Assembly (NCBI GenBank): GCA_031282485.1
Contig: JAITDQ010000204.1
Location: 1 to 6,301, forward strand
DNA from: Tannerella sp.
GTDB lineage: Bacteria; Bacteroidota; Bacteroidia; Bacteroidales; Tannerellaceae
Direction of reading: 5' to 3'
DNA length: 6,301 nucleotides
In this document: positions 1 through 6,268 of the stretch, piece after piece
How positions within the stretch are numbered: position 1 is the stretch's first letter
How the letters are laid out: each line of letters starts with the position of its first letter
Made by a program: the position numbers and the translations under genes
The notes under the pieces: generated by a model
Told to the model about the DNA's origin: nothing
Seen by the model: the letters and a program-made list of their open reading frames with translations, nothing else
Database searches by the model: none

Positions 1-1007
1 GCGTCATTTTTTGCTTGCCCGCATAATTCTTCGGCTAAATTATAACCATAGTAAAACGGATAGGAAGATTTGATAAATGCAATACCGGCACATGTCGTAA
101 GTTTGTTTAATCCTTCAATCTTCAATTTTCCTGTTAATGTTGCCGATTTTGTTTCAAATGTGGCCATAAATTCTTGCGTGTATTTTATCGCTAAATCGGC
201 ACGACAAATAACTGTCAAATCATCGCCTCCCAATATGATTGGACGAAAAGGAATGATTTGATTTTTGTCAAGGTCAAGTTTTTCAAAAGCCTCTTGCGCC
301 GCTTTTTTCGTTATGTCATCCAATTCACTTGAAAACGACTTTAATTTTTCAGCATCATTACCTATAGATTGTGTGATTTTTCCAAAACCGTTTCCATCTG
401 CATGAATGATTGCAATCCAGTTATTTTTGTCGTTCATCATGTCAATATCGAAAGCGATTTTTCCATAATCTATCTTACCCATACAATTTTTACACAGTTT
501 TTTAACATATTCTTTCTCTGTGTGTTTTTTGTCAGTAGGTTCATCAATATAGTCGGCACCGTCTCGTTTAATTGCAGGTAATCCTGTCTTCCGGGAACGA
601 GTTATACCCATTAATCCTAATGACAAACTGTGAGCAGGTTTATTTCGTTGTATTCCAAGATATTTATCCAACTGCTCATCTGCCTTTTTGAAATCCGACT
701 CGAATTTAACAACAGCCTGAGTGATTATTATACCGGGCGCCATTTCCATTACTCTCTTAGGGAAATTTTTAACTGCATTTTCACATTCATTTTTTGATGA
801 ATAGATACATTTGATTTTTCCGGCTGCTTGAACAATTAAGTTTCCGTTATCCTTCAATTCTTTATCAAACGTATTTTTACAAATTTGTTCTACCAAACCG
901 CTGGCACCAATAATATCTTTCAATTCATTTGTCTGAAAAATAAAATTCTGTATTCCCTGAACAGATGCTCCATAGAGATATTTTGTATTTTCACTTTCTC
1001 TTGTCAT
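1..1007 (-). CDS. cas10: Cas10/Cmr2-like type III CRISPR large subunit, HD-less, cut off by the window edge
   Basis: I translated this frame by hand: 335 codons without a stop, open at the left edge, starting at the ATG at 1007-1005. Residues 9-45 (core SVQGIQNFIFQTNELK, then IIGASGLVEQIC) resemble the opening strand and helix of the first Cas10 palm. A CxxC pair (C172, C175) may be part of a zinc-binding insert. The second palm opens with IIHADGNGFGKI (D204 as likely metal ligand) and carries the cyclase motif IILGGDDLTV with GGDD at residues 260-263 (bases 219-230). After it come TTCAGIAF (about 304-311) and an AEELCGQAK helix (about 325-333), both typical of Cas10 palms. In the family, GGDD makes cyclic oligoadenylate from ATP when target RNA is bound. 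Usual Cas10 proteins place GGDD beyond about residue 500, after an N-terminal HD nuclease. Here there is no room for HD. The gene follows cas6 by 21 bases, without a clear Shine-Dalgarno. The C-terminal domain lies outside the window. Family assignment is firm; subtype is open. Confidence 0.9.
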   Translation of the reverse strand, partial: MTRESENTKYLYGASVQGIQNFIFQTNELKDIIGASGLVEQICKNTFDKELKDNGNLIVQAAGKIKCIYSSKNECENAVKNFPKRVMEMAPGIIITQAVVKFESDFKKADEQLDKYLGIQRNKPAHSLSLGLMGITRSRKTGLPAIKRDGADYIDEPTDKKHTEKEYVKKLCKNCMGKIDYGKIAFDIDMMNDKNNWIAIIHADGNGFGKITQSIGNDAEKLKSFSSELDDITKKAAQEAFEKLDLDKNQIIPFRPIILGGDDLTVICRADLAIKYTQEFMATFETKSATLTGKLKIEGLNKLTTCAGIAFIKSSYPFYYGYNLAEELCGQAKND

Positions 1008-1028
1008 AACTTTACTATATAATTTTAT

Positions 1029-2045
1029 TCATTTCACTTTCACTTCATATTTTCCCATCCCATAAACCGTCTCATTTCCAACTCCCATCTCCGCCATAAA
1101 CTGCAACAAAGCCGGATATTTCCGAAAATATCCTGAATAAACCTGTTCGCCGACATATCCGGCTAATGGCATATCGTTTACTTTTCCTTTCTTTTGCGTA
1201 TTTTTCAGAGTGATATATTGCATGTTTGTCGATTGCAGCAGGAGATGTCCGGCGTTTTCCAAATAAGTTTCTATCAATTCACTGTCGTAAAGCGCCGGAT
1301 AATATTCTTCGTCGGATATATATATTGTATATAGTTTCTGCAAACGGAAAAGCGCCGACCGTGTCAACTGATAGAAACTTGGAAACCGATTGCATTTGTC
1401 CTGGTAACTTAGTTGCGTATTCTTTTTGTTTTTCAGCCGGAAAAGCATAACCGGTGTGAGATATCGAACAAGAATTTCGGAGAACTCGTCCGGTTCATCT
1501 TTTTGGGTAAAATCTGTCAAACGAACGGGATACAGCAGCTGTTGCGACAAATCAGTCTGTGCTACCGCCATGATTTGTGATTCGCCTGAAAGCGATTGTT
1601 CTGCAATGTCTAATAACAGGAAAGGTGTTTGCGGCTTGCCGAGGCCTCGCTCGCACATTAGACGTATTGCCTGGAAAAAGTATGATTTGTATTCGCAGAA
1701 ATTGCCGATCAGGATGAGCGCGAATGAGAAAATCTCGTTTTTTTTGATTGAAACCGGCGATGATTGTATATCGTAATGCGAAAAATCAGTCAAAACATAG
1801 CCTTTTGGGAAGCCGTCTTTGAGTTCTTTGTATAGGGGATGTGTTTCTTTGAATGGGAAAGTATCGATCTGTTCGCGGAGCGTCTTGCTCTGTTTTGCGA
1901 GCATAACTTTATCTGCGGCATAAAGCAGATTGTTACGGATAATTGCGCCTGTCCATGCATCGAAGACGATGTCATCGGCGGCAATCATCCGTATTTCGAA
2001 ACGGTGATAATAACATTGACCGTATAATTCTAAAAAATCATTCAT
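1029..2045 (-). CDS. cas6: Cas6-family CRISPR RNA-processing endoribonuclease (RAMP protein)
   Basis: A 338-residue protein that should cut pre-crRNA within its repeats to give guides for the type III complex. The N-terminal part has the VFDAWTGAIIRNNLLYAA segment (about 27-44), which resembles the opening ferredoxin-like domain of the PF10040-type Cas6. Residues 82-147 follow the family layout: a beta strand YVL, then FSFALILIGNF (106-116), a helix, and RGLGKPQTPFLLLDI (133-147). Residues 195-238 match the linker (YLTPVMLFR, then a helix with FRLQKL). The C-terminus (295-335) has AGYVGEQVYSGYF and ends in the glycine-rich GVGNETVYGMGKYEV, the RAMP signature. I cannot assign the catalytic residue; H14 is one candidate. 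The ATG at 2045 is the first start after an in-frame stop at 2066-2064. It is the first gene of the minus-strand operon, downstream of a good promoter. Another RAMP role (a Cas5- or Cas7-like subunit) is possible but fits the C-terminus less well. Confidence 0.83.
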   Translation of the reverse strand: MNDFLELYGQCYYHRFEIRMIAADDIVFDAWTGAIIRNNLLYAADKVMLAKQSKTLREQIDTFPFKETHPLYKELKDGFPKGYVLTDFSHYDIQSSPVSIKKNEIFSFALILIGNFCEYKSYFFQAIRLMCERGLGKPQTPFLLLDIAEQSLSGESQIMAVAQTDLSQQLLYPVRLTDFTQKDEPDEFSEILVRYLTPVMLFRLKNKKNTQLSYQDKCNRFPSFYQLTRSALFRLQKLYTIYISDEEYYPALYDSELIETYLENAGHLLLQSTNMQYITLKNTQKKGKVNDMPLAGYVGEQVYSGYFRKYPALLQFMAEMGVGNETVYGMGKYEVKVK

Positions 2046-2123
2046 ACCTGATACGCAAAGATTTTATTTACAGCAATAATTTAGTTTTTAAAACAAAAAA
2101 ACCGCCTGTTAAATTATGACCGT

Positions 2124-2154
2124 CAAAATTACTGATAAATATTTATTTTACAAA
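2124..2154 (-). promoter_or_regulatory. Bacteroidetes-type promoter for cas6-cas10
   Basis: Read on the minus strand, TTTG (2154-2151) is followed by 19 bases and then TAATTTTG (2131-2124). This matches the Bacteroidetes primary sigma pattern of TTTG at -33 and TAnnTTTG at -7 with no mismatch. Transcription would start near 2117, giving a leader of about 70 bases before the cas6 ATG at 2045. The start site is inferred, not observed. Confidence 0.72.
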
Positions 2155-2245
2155 TTTTTTTTCGCCGGTCGTAAATTTTCTTTTTGCAGGGTGGGATGGG
2201 GAACCTGTCCTGTGCGGGACGAGACATGGATATTAACAAAATCTT

Positions 2246-2314
2246 ACGTACGTGGCGGGAGACTCAACGTGCGTGGCGGGAGTTTATGTGTGTGGCGTAT
2301 GTGTGTGGCGGAAG
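2246..2314 (+). repeat. Short G-rich degenerate direct repeat, about four copies
   Basis: The unit is close to ACGTGCGTGGCGGGAG. Copies lie at 2246-2261 (one mismatch), 2267-2282, 2286-2297 (partial and diverged, ATGTGTGTGGCG) and 2299-2314 (ATGTGTGTGGCGGAAG). Start-to-start distances are 21, 19 and 13 bases. The copies sit between the two divergent promoters and stand out by strand-biased G content. The spacing is much too short for CRISPR spacers. The function is unknown; regulator binding sites or simple slippage are both possible. Confidence 0.6.
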
Positions 2315-2375
2315 ACTTTCCGGTGTTGGAGGCAAGTCCCGTTATGTGCCGTGCGGGGGCTGTCTTGAAAAAAAG

Positions 2376-2408
2376 TTTTGTCTATTTAATCGGCTTGCAT
2401 TATCTTTG
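2376..2408 (+). promoter_or_regulatory. Bacteroidetes-type promoter for the thioredoxin lipoprotein gene
   Basis: TTTTG (2376-2380) is followed by 20 bases and then TATCTTTG (2401-2408), a full match to the Bacteroidetes -33/-7 pattern. Transcription would start around 2412-2416, leaving a leader of about 20-25 bases before the ATG at 2437. The downstream genes are close together with no second promoter that I can see, so this may drive the whole plus-strand block. Confidence 0.78.
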
Positions 2409-2436
2409 CACTCCAAATCTTTTATGAGAACGTGTT

Positions 2437-3048
2437 ATGAGTGTAAAATATTATTTCTTGCTTTTGGTGATGTTTTTGCTGCCGTTTTCCTGCGCGGGCG
2501 GTAACAGGGAGAAAAATGACAGGGATGCTTCGGTTGCGGAGGTGAAGGGGGCGGTACCGGAGGGCCGGGCGCTTTTGGATGAGGAGGCGGTTGATGAACG
2601 GGGCTATATTGTTAAAATTGGGGATGTGGCACCGGATTTCGCGCTTCAACTGACGAATGGGGAATCTTTTAAGCTTTCCGGGATGCGGGGGAAAGTGGTT
2701 ATGTTGCAGTTTACCGCGAGCTGGTGTGGCGTGTGCCGTAAGGAGATGCCTTTTATTGAAAGTGAGATATGGCGGAAGTATAAGGATAATCCCGGTTTTT
2801 GTCTGCTGGGGATCGACCGTGACGAACCGGTTGAGAAGGTACGGGATTTTATCAAACAGACGGGTATTTCGTATCCTGTGGCGCTTGATCCGGGGGGTGA
2901 TGTTTTTGCTCTTTATGCCGAGCGCAAGGCGGGTATAACGAGAAATGTGATTATTAATCCCGACGGACGTATCGTTATGCTTACTCGTCTGTATAACGAA
3001 GATGAGTTTGCTGAAATGTGCAGGGTAATAGGTGAATTGGTCAATTGA
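2437..3048 (+). CDS. TlpA/ResA-like thioredoxin-fold lipoprotein
   Basis: A 203-residue thiol-disulfide oxidoreductase predicted to be anchored in the envelope by a lipid. Residues 1-19 form a lipoprotein signal: a short basic start, the hydrophobic stretch YFLLLVMFLLPF, and the lipobox cysteine C19 (PFSC). A hydrophilic linker runs to about residue 57. The thioredoxin-like domain starts at IGDVAPDFAL (61-70), typical of the AhpC-TSA/Redoxin families. The active site is SWCGVC with C97 and C100. The strand before INPDG (174-178) reads GITRNVII (166-173), so Thr168 stands where most thioredoxin-fold proteins have the cis-proline. In this family such proteins keep cysteines reduced, for example in cytochrome c maturation or oxidative defence; the partner here cannot be read from the context. 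The ATG at 2437 is chosen because it begins the signal peptide and lies just after the promoter. Confidence 0.9.
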   Translation: MSVKYYFLLLVMFLLPFSCAGGNREKNDRDASVAEVKGAVPEGRALLDEEAVDERGYIVKIGDVAPDFALQLTNGESFKLSGMRGKVVMLQFTASWCGVCRKEMPFIESEIWRKYKDNPGFCLLGIDRDEPVEKVRDFIKQTGISYPVALDPGGDVFALYAERKAGITRNVIINPDGRIVMLTRLYNEDEFAEMCRVIGELVN

Positions 3049-3087
3049 AAATGAGGAATTGGAGTAAAAATTTAATATGAATGTAAT

Positions 3088-3468
3088 ATGAAAAATGTAT
3101 TTATTGGGATAGATCACCCGGCGATTGCGGCGGATGATGTGGAACGACTGACGAAATGGTATTGTGAGACGCTGGGTTATAAAGTGTTTGCCGGGACGGA
3201 CAAACCTGTTTATATAATTGAAGCGCCGGACGGGACGTTTATTGAGATAATGCCGAAAGATGAGACGGAACGTCCTCTCCGTTCGATCAATACGCCCGGG
3301 TGGTCGCATCTGGCGCTTCGTGTAAGCGATATGGATGCGGCAATGGCTGCGCTGGACGGGCTTGGCGTCGTGTGGGCGGGACCGGAATTTGAGGCTGTCG
3401 GCGGCGGACGAATCAGGAACTTCGCCGACCCCGAAGGAAATGTACTTCAGATAGTTCAGCGACCGTAA
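3088..3468 (+). CDS. VOC-family (glyoxalase/dioxygenase fold) protein
   Basis: A 126-residue, probably cytosolic, protein made of one vicinal-oxygen-chelate domain with two beta-alpha-beta-beta-beta halves. The first half begins IDHPAIAADDVERLTKWY (8-25) and contains FIEIMP (51-56). The second begins WSHLALRVSDMDAA (72-85) and ends with the FADPEGNVLQIVQ signature (112-124). By position, the metal ligands would be H10, E53 and H74. The fourth, normally a glutamate in the last strand, is Q121 here. Members include glyoxalase I, methylmalonyl-CoA epimerase, dioxygenases and fosfomycin-resistance enzymes. The sequence does not show which reaction this one catalyses. It lies 39 bases after the lipoprotein gene and 47 before metA, with no promoter seen in either gap. 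The nearby ATG at 3077 reaches a stop after four codons, so 3088 is the start. Confidence 0.88.
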   Translation: MKNVFIGIDHPAIAADDVERLTKWYCETLGYKVFAGTDKPVYIIEAPDGTFIEIMPKDETERPLRSINTPGWSHLALRVSDMDAAMAALDGLGVVWAGPEFEAVGGGRIRNFADPEGNVLQIVQRP

Positions 3469-3515
3469 ATCCGGTTATGCGGATGTGAATGATAAGTAAC
3501 CAATAATTAACAGAA

Positions 3516-4448
3516 ATGCCGTTAAATTTACAGAAAAATCTTCCTGCGATAGAAATACTGAAGAAGGAACATATCTTTGTGATGGATTCGCTTCGCGCGT
3601 CGGAACAGGATATACGTCCCCTCCGTGTCGTTGTGCTTAATCTGATGCCGTTGAAAATTACGACGGAAACAGACCTTGTCCGCCTGTTGAGTAATTCCCC
3701 TTTGCAGGTGGAACTCGATTTTATGAAAATAATGGGACATCAGCCGCGGAATACTCCGATTGAACACATGCGGGCGTTTTACAGGGACTTCGATTCGATA
3801 CGCAATGATTATTACGACGGCATGATTATTACGGGCGCTCCCGTCGAACAAATGGAATTTGAAGATGTTACGTACTGGGATGAGTTGAAGGGGATTTTTG
3901 AATGGTGCCGTACGCATGTCACTTCCACTCTGTATATTTGCTGGGCGGCGCAGGCGGGACTTTATCATTTCTACGGCGTTCCCAAGTACGACCTCGATGC
4001 AAAGAAATTCGGCATATTCAAACATACGGTGAATGACCCGTACCTGCCGATTTTCCGCGGTTTTGACGACGAGTTTTATGTGCCTCACAGCCGCCATACG
4101 GAAATACGGCGGGAGGATATCCTGAAGGTGCCGCCGTTAAAGTTACTGTCGGAAAGCGAAGATGCCGGCGTATACATGGTTATGGCGCGCGGGGGACGTG
4201 AATTTTTTATAACCGGCCATTCCGAGTATGCGCCGAACACGCTTCACGAAGAATACGTGCGTGATTTGCAGAAAGGATTGCCTATACATGTCCCCGAAAA
4301 TTATTATGCGGATGACCGTCCGTCCGGGCGACCGCTGGTTCGCTGGCGCGGACATGCAAATCTCCTGTATACGAACTGGCTCAATTATTATGTGTATCAG
4401 GAAACGCCTTTTCATGTAGAAGACATAAAGTATCTGGGTGACTTATGA
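3516..4448 (+). CDS. metA: Homoserine O-acyltransferase MetA, predicted acetyl-CoA type
   Basis: A 310-residue cytosolic enzyme that activates homoserine by O-acylation, the first committed step of methionine synthesis. It aligns with E. coli MetA from memory along its whole length: matching blocks include VVLNLMPLKI (39-48), RLLSNSPLQVE (56-66), TSTLYICWAAQAGLYHFYG (136-154) and NLLYTNWLNYYVYQ (282-295). The catalytic residues fall at the family's positions: C142 (nucleophile), H235 and E237 in TGHSEY. The acyl-selecting position in TGAPVEQMEF is Glu111, where E. coli has Gly111. In the family, glutamate there is linked to acetyl-CoA and glycine to succinyl-CoA, so the product is probably O-acetylhomoserine. 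Databases often name this gene homoserine O-succinyltransferase by homology. It has no visible riboswitch in its 47-base upstream gap. It ends in an ATGA overlap with the next gene, which suggests coupled translation. Confidence 0.96.
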   Translation: MPLNLQKNLPAIEILKKEHIFVMDSLRASEQDIRPLRVVVLNLMPLKITTETDLVRLLSNSPLQVELDFMKIMGHQPRNTPIEHMRAFYRDFDSIRNDYYDGMIITGAPVEQMEFEDVTYWDELKGIFEWCRTHVTSTLYICWAAQAGLYHFYGVPKYDLDAKKFGIFKHTVNDPYLPIFRGFDDEFYVPHSRHTEIRREDILKVPPLKLLSESEDAGVYMVMARGGREFFITGHSEYAPNTLHEEYVRDLQKGLPIHVPENYYADDRPSGRPLVRWRGHANLLYTNWLNYYVYQETPFHVEDIKYLGDL

Positions 4449-6268
4449 TAACGGCTCGTCCCGTAGAACTGCTCGCACCGGCAAAAGACCTTAACTGCGG
4501 CATGGAAGCGGTTCGCCATGGAGCGGATGCGGTATACGCGGGCGCACCCATGTTCGGCGCACGCGCTGCGGCGGGGAACAGTGTTGATGATATACGGAAA
4601 CTGTGTGATTATGCCCATATATATAATGTACGTGTGTATGTGGCGCTTAACACGATATTGAAGGACGAAGAACTGAAGGTCGCGGAGCGCATGATACATC
4701 AACTGTACGATGCGGGAGCGGATGCGCTGATTGTTCAGGATATGGGAATAACGCAGCTTGATATTCCGCCGATACCGCTCCATGCCAGTACACAGACCGA
4801 CAATGATACGCCCGCGAAAGTGGAATTTCTGCATAAGGCCGGTTTTAAACGGATTGTGCTGGCGCGCGAACTGACGATTGATGAGATTCAAACCATTTCC
4901 GGTCGCGTCCCGGAGGCTACGCTCGAAGCTTTTGTACACGGCGCCCTGTGCGTGAGTTACAGCGGACGCTGCTACATGAGTTTCGCTCTCTGCGGACGCA
5001 GCGCCAACCGGGGCGAGTGTGCGCAGTATTGCCGTCTGCCGTATTCTCTTGTCGATTCCGAAGGCAGGACGATCGTAGAAAACAGGCATCTGCTTTCGCT
5101 CAAGGACTTGAACCGCTCGGACGATCTGGAGGCGATGATGCTTGCCGGCGTTTCATCCTTTAAAATTGAGGGACGGTTGAAGGATGTTTCATACGTGAAA
5201 AATGTCACGGCTTATTACCGTCGCAGGCTGGATGCCGTTTTTGACGGGAATCCGGCTTTTTACCGTCCTTCGTCCGGCCGTTCGTCGTTCACGTTCGAAC
5301 CGCGCCCGGAGAAAAGTTTTAACCGCGGTTTCACCCCGTATTTCCTGCACGGCCGCGATGCGGATATTACTTCTTTTGATACGCCGAAATCTGTCGGCGA
5401 ACGGATCGGTGTGGTGAAAGAACTGAAAGGCGGTTCGTTTACCGTAGCAGGATTGAAACAGATTCGTAACGGCGACGGGCTGGCGTTTTTCAATTCGCAC
5501 GGCGAGCTGGAAGGTTTCAGGGTAAACCGCACCGAGGCAAACCGTATATTTCCTCAAAAGATGCCGGCCTTGAAACCCAAAATGCAGCTGTACCGGAATT
5601 TCGACCATGCGTTTGAGCATGTTCTGGCGCAACCTTCGGCGGAACGTAAAATCAGCGTCCGGGTAGAGTGGGGGGATTGTCCCGCCGGTTTCGTGCTTAC
5701 GATGACGGACGAAACGGATGCTCGTGTCACATTGGCGCGCCCGTTCGCCGGGGAACTTGCCCGTAAGCCGCAGGACGACAATATCCGCACGCAACTTGCA
5801 AAGCTCGGCAACACGCCGTTCGAAGCCGGCGAAACGGTCGTTTCGATGACCCGGAATTATTTCGTTCCCTCGTCTTTGCTCAATGACATGCGTCGCGAAG
5901 CGGCGGAAAAACTGTTGTCTGTTCGCCGGATGCGTTACGTGCGTCAGTATGCGAAAAGGCATGAAAATGACGTTGCGTACCCGTTGCCGACGCTCGATTA
6001 TACGGCAAACATATCAAACCGTAAAGCCGAAGATTTTTACAGAAAACACGGTGTGAAGACGACGGAACCAGCCTTCGAAGAAGCGCCCCGCAGCGACGTC
6101 CCGTTGATGTACACAAAACACTGCCTGCGTTACGACATGGGCTGGTGTCCCGTGCTGCAGAGAAGAAAGTCGCCGTATAAGGAACCGTATTACCTGACGT
6201 ATAAAGACAAAAAACTGCAACTCACATTCGACTGCAAAAACTGCCGGATGCTTATCTATAAGGTCTGA
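4445..6268 (+). CDS. rlhA: U32-family RlhA-type protein, 23S rRNA cytidine hydroxylation
   Basis: A 607-residue member of the peptidase U32 family, better understood as a tRNA/rRNA hydroxylase group than as proteases. The N-terminal barrel starts VELLAPAKDLNCGMEAVRHG (7-26). The U32 signature core is EAFVHGALCVSYSGRC (161-176) followed by NRGECAQYCR (188-197). C169, C176, C192 and C196 form the four-cysteine set expected to hold an iron-sulfur cluster, as in related UbiU/UbiV. Residues about 378-492 look like the DUF3656 domain (start QLYRNFDHAFEHVL), which marks RlhA (E. coli YdcP, about 650 residues) and is absent from the shorter TrhP (YegQ). The C-terminus has C560, C568, C597 and C600, a second possible metal site. 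RlhA makes 5-hydroxycytidine in 23S rRNA, and prephenate is needed in E. coli. A tRNA-hydroxylating role remains possible. The start at 4445 overlaps the metA stop by four bases. Confidence 0.88.
   Translation: MITARPVELLAPAKDLNCGMEAVRHGADAVYAGAPMFGARAAAGNSVDDIRKLCDYAHIYNVRVYVALNTILKDEELKVAERMIHQLYDAGADALIVQDMGITQLDIPPIPLHASTQTDNDTPAKVEFLHKAGFKRIVLARELTIDEIQTISGRVPEATLEAFVHGALCVSYSGRCYMSFALCGRSANRGECAQYCRLPYSLVDSEGRTIVENRHLLSLKDLNRSDDLEAMMLAGVSSFKIEGRLKDVSYVKNVTAYYRRRLDAVFDGNPAFYRPSSGRSSFTFEPRPEKSFNRGFTPYFLHGRDADITSFDTPKSVGERIGVVKELKGGSFTVAGLKQIRNGDGLAFFNSHGELEGFRVNRTEANRIFPQKMPALKPKMQLYRNFDHAFEHVLAQPSAERKISVRVEWGDCPAGFVLTMTDETDARVTLARPFAGELARKPQDDNIRTQLAKLGNTPFEAGETVVSMTRNYFVPSSLLNDMRREAAEKLLSVRRMRYVRQYAKRHENDVAYPLPTLDYTANISNRKAEDFYRKHGVKTTEPAFEEAPRSDVPLMYTKHCLRYDMGWCPVLQRRKSPYKEPYYLTYKDKKLQLTFDCKNCRMLIYKV

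Larger units (their letters stand above)
2046..2436. other. Gene-free divergent intergenic region
   Basis: This 391-base stretch separates the minus-strand cas genes from the plus-strand housekeeping genes. Its left third is AT-rich and carries the cas promoter and an approximately 70-base leader. The middle is G-rich and holds a degenerate short repeat. The right end holds a promoter for the lipoprotein gene. Open frames crossing it on the plus strand (2116-2427 and 2184-2504) have cysteine-, arginine- and glycine-rich low-complexity translations and run over the promoter or the next gene, so I do not call them. I see no CRISPR repeats, tRNA or insertion sequence here. Confidence 0.75.

Noticed and set aside
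70..581. Short plus-strand open frames at 70-261 and 369-581
   Set aside because: They lie opposite the Cas10 frame, which has clear palm motifs, and show no features of their own.
2056..2063. A nearer -7 element for cas6 (AATCTTTG on the minus strand)
   Set aside because: It misses the first T of the consensus and has no TTTG at the right distance. The site at 2124-2154 matches better.
2246..2314. The G-rich repeats as a CRISPR array
   Set aside because: Copies are about 16 bases, diverged, and separated by only 1-5 bases, so there is no room for spacers.
2116..2504. Plus-strand open frames of 103 and 106 codons in the intergenic region
   Set aside because: The translations are low-complexity (CVWRMC, CGG-like) and driven by the G-rich repeat. 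They overlap the promoter at 2376-2408, and one runs into the lipoprotein gene in another frame.
2422..3309. A long minus-strand open frame (295 codons) opposite the lipoprotein and VOC genes
   Set aside because: Its translation is rich in Arg, His, Pro and Ile with no recognisable domain, and it spans two well-supported plus-strand genes and their gap. It is a shadow of GC-biased codons.
3469..3484. Possible terminator hairpin after the VOC gene (ATCCG, 6-base loop, CGGAT)
   Set aside because: The stem has only five pairs and no T-run follows, so it is not a convincing terminator.
4412..5962. Long minus-strand frames opposite rlhA (4412-5089, 5189-5962)
   Set aside because: They are Arg/His-rich translations without domains, antisense to a gene with clear U32 and DUF3656 features.
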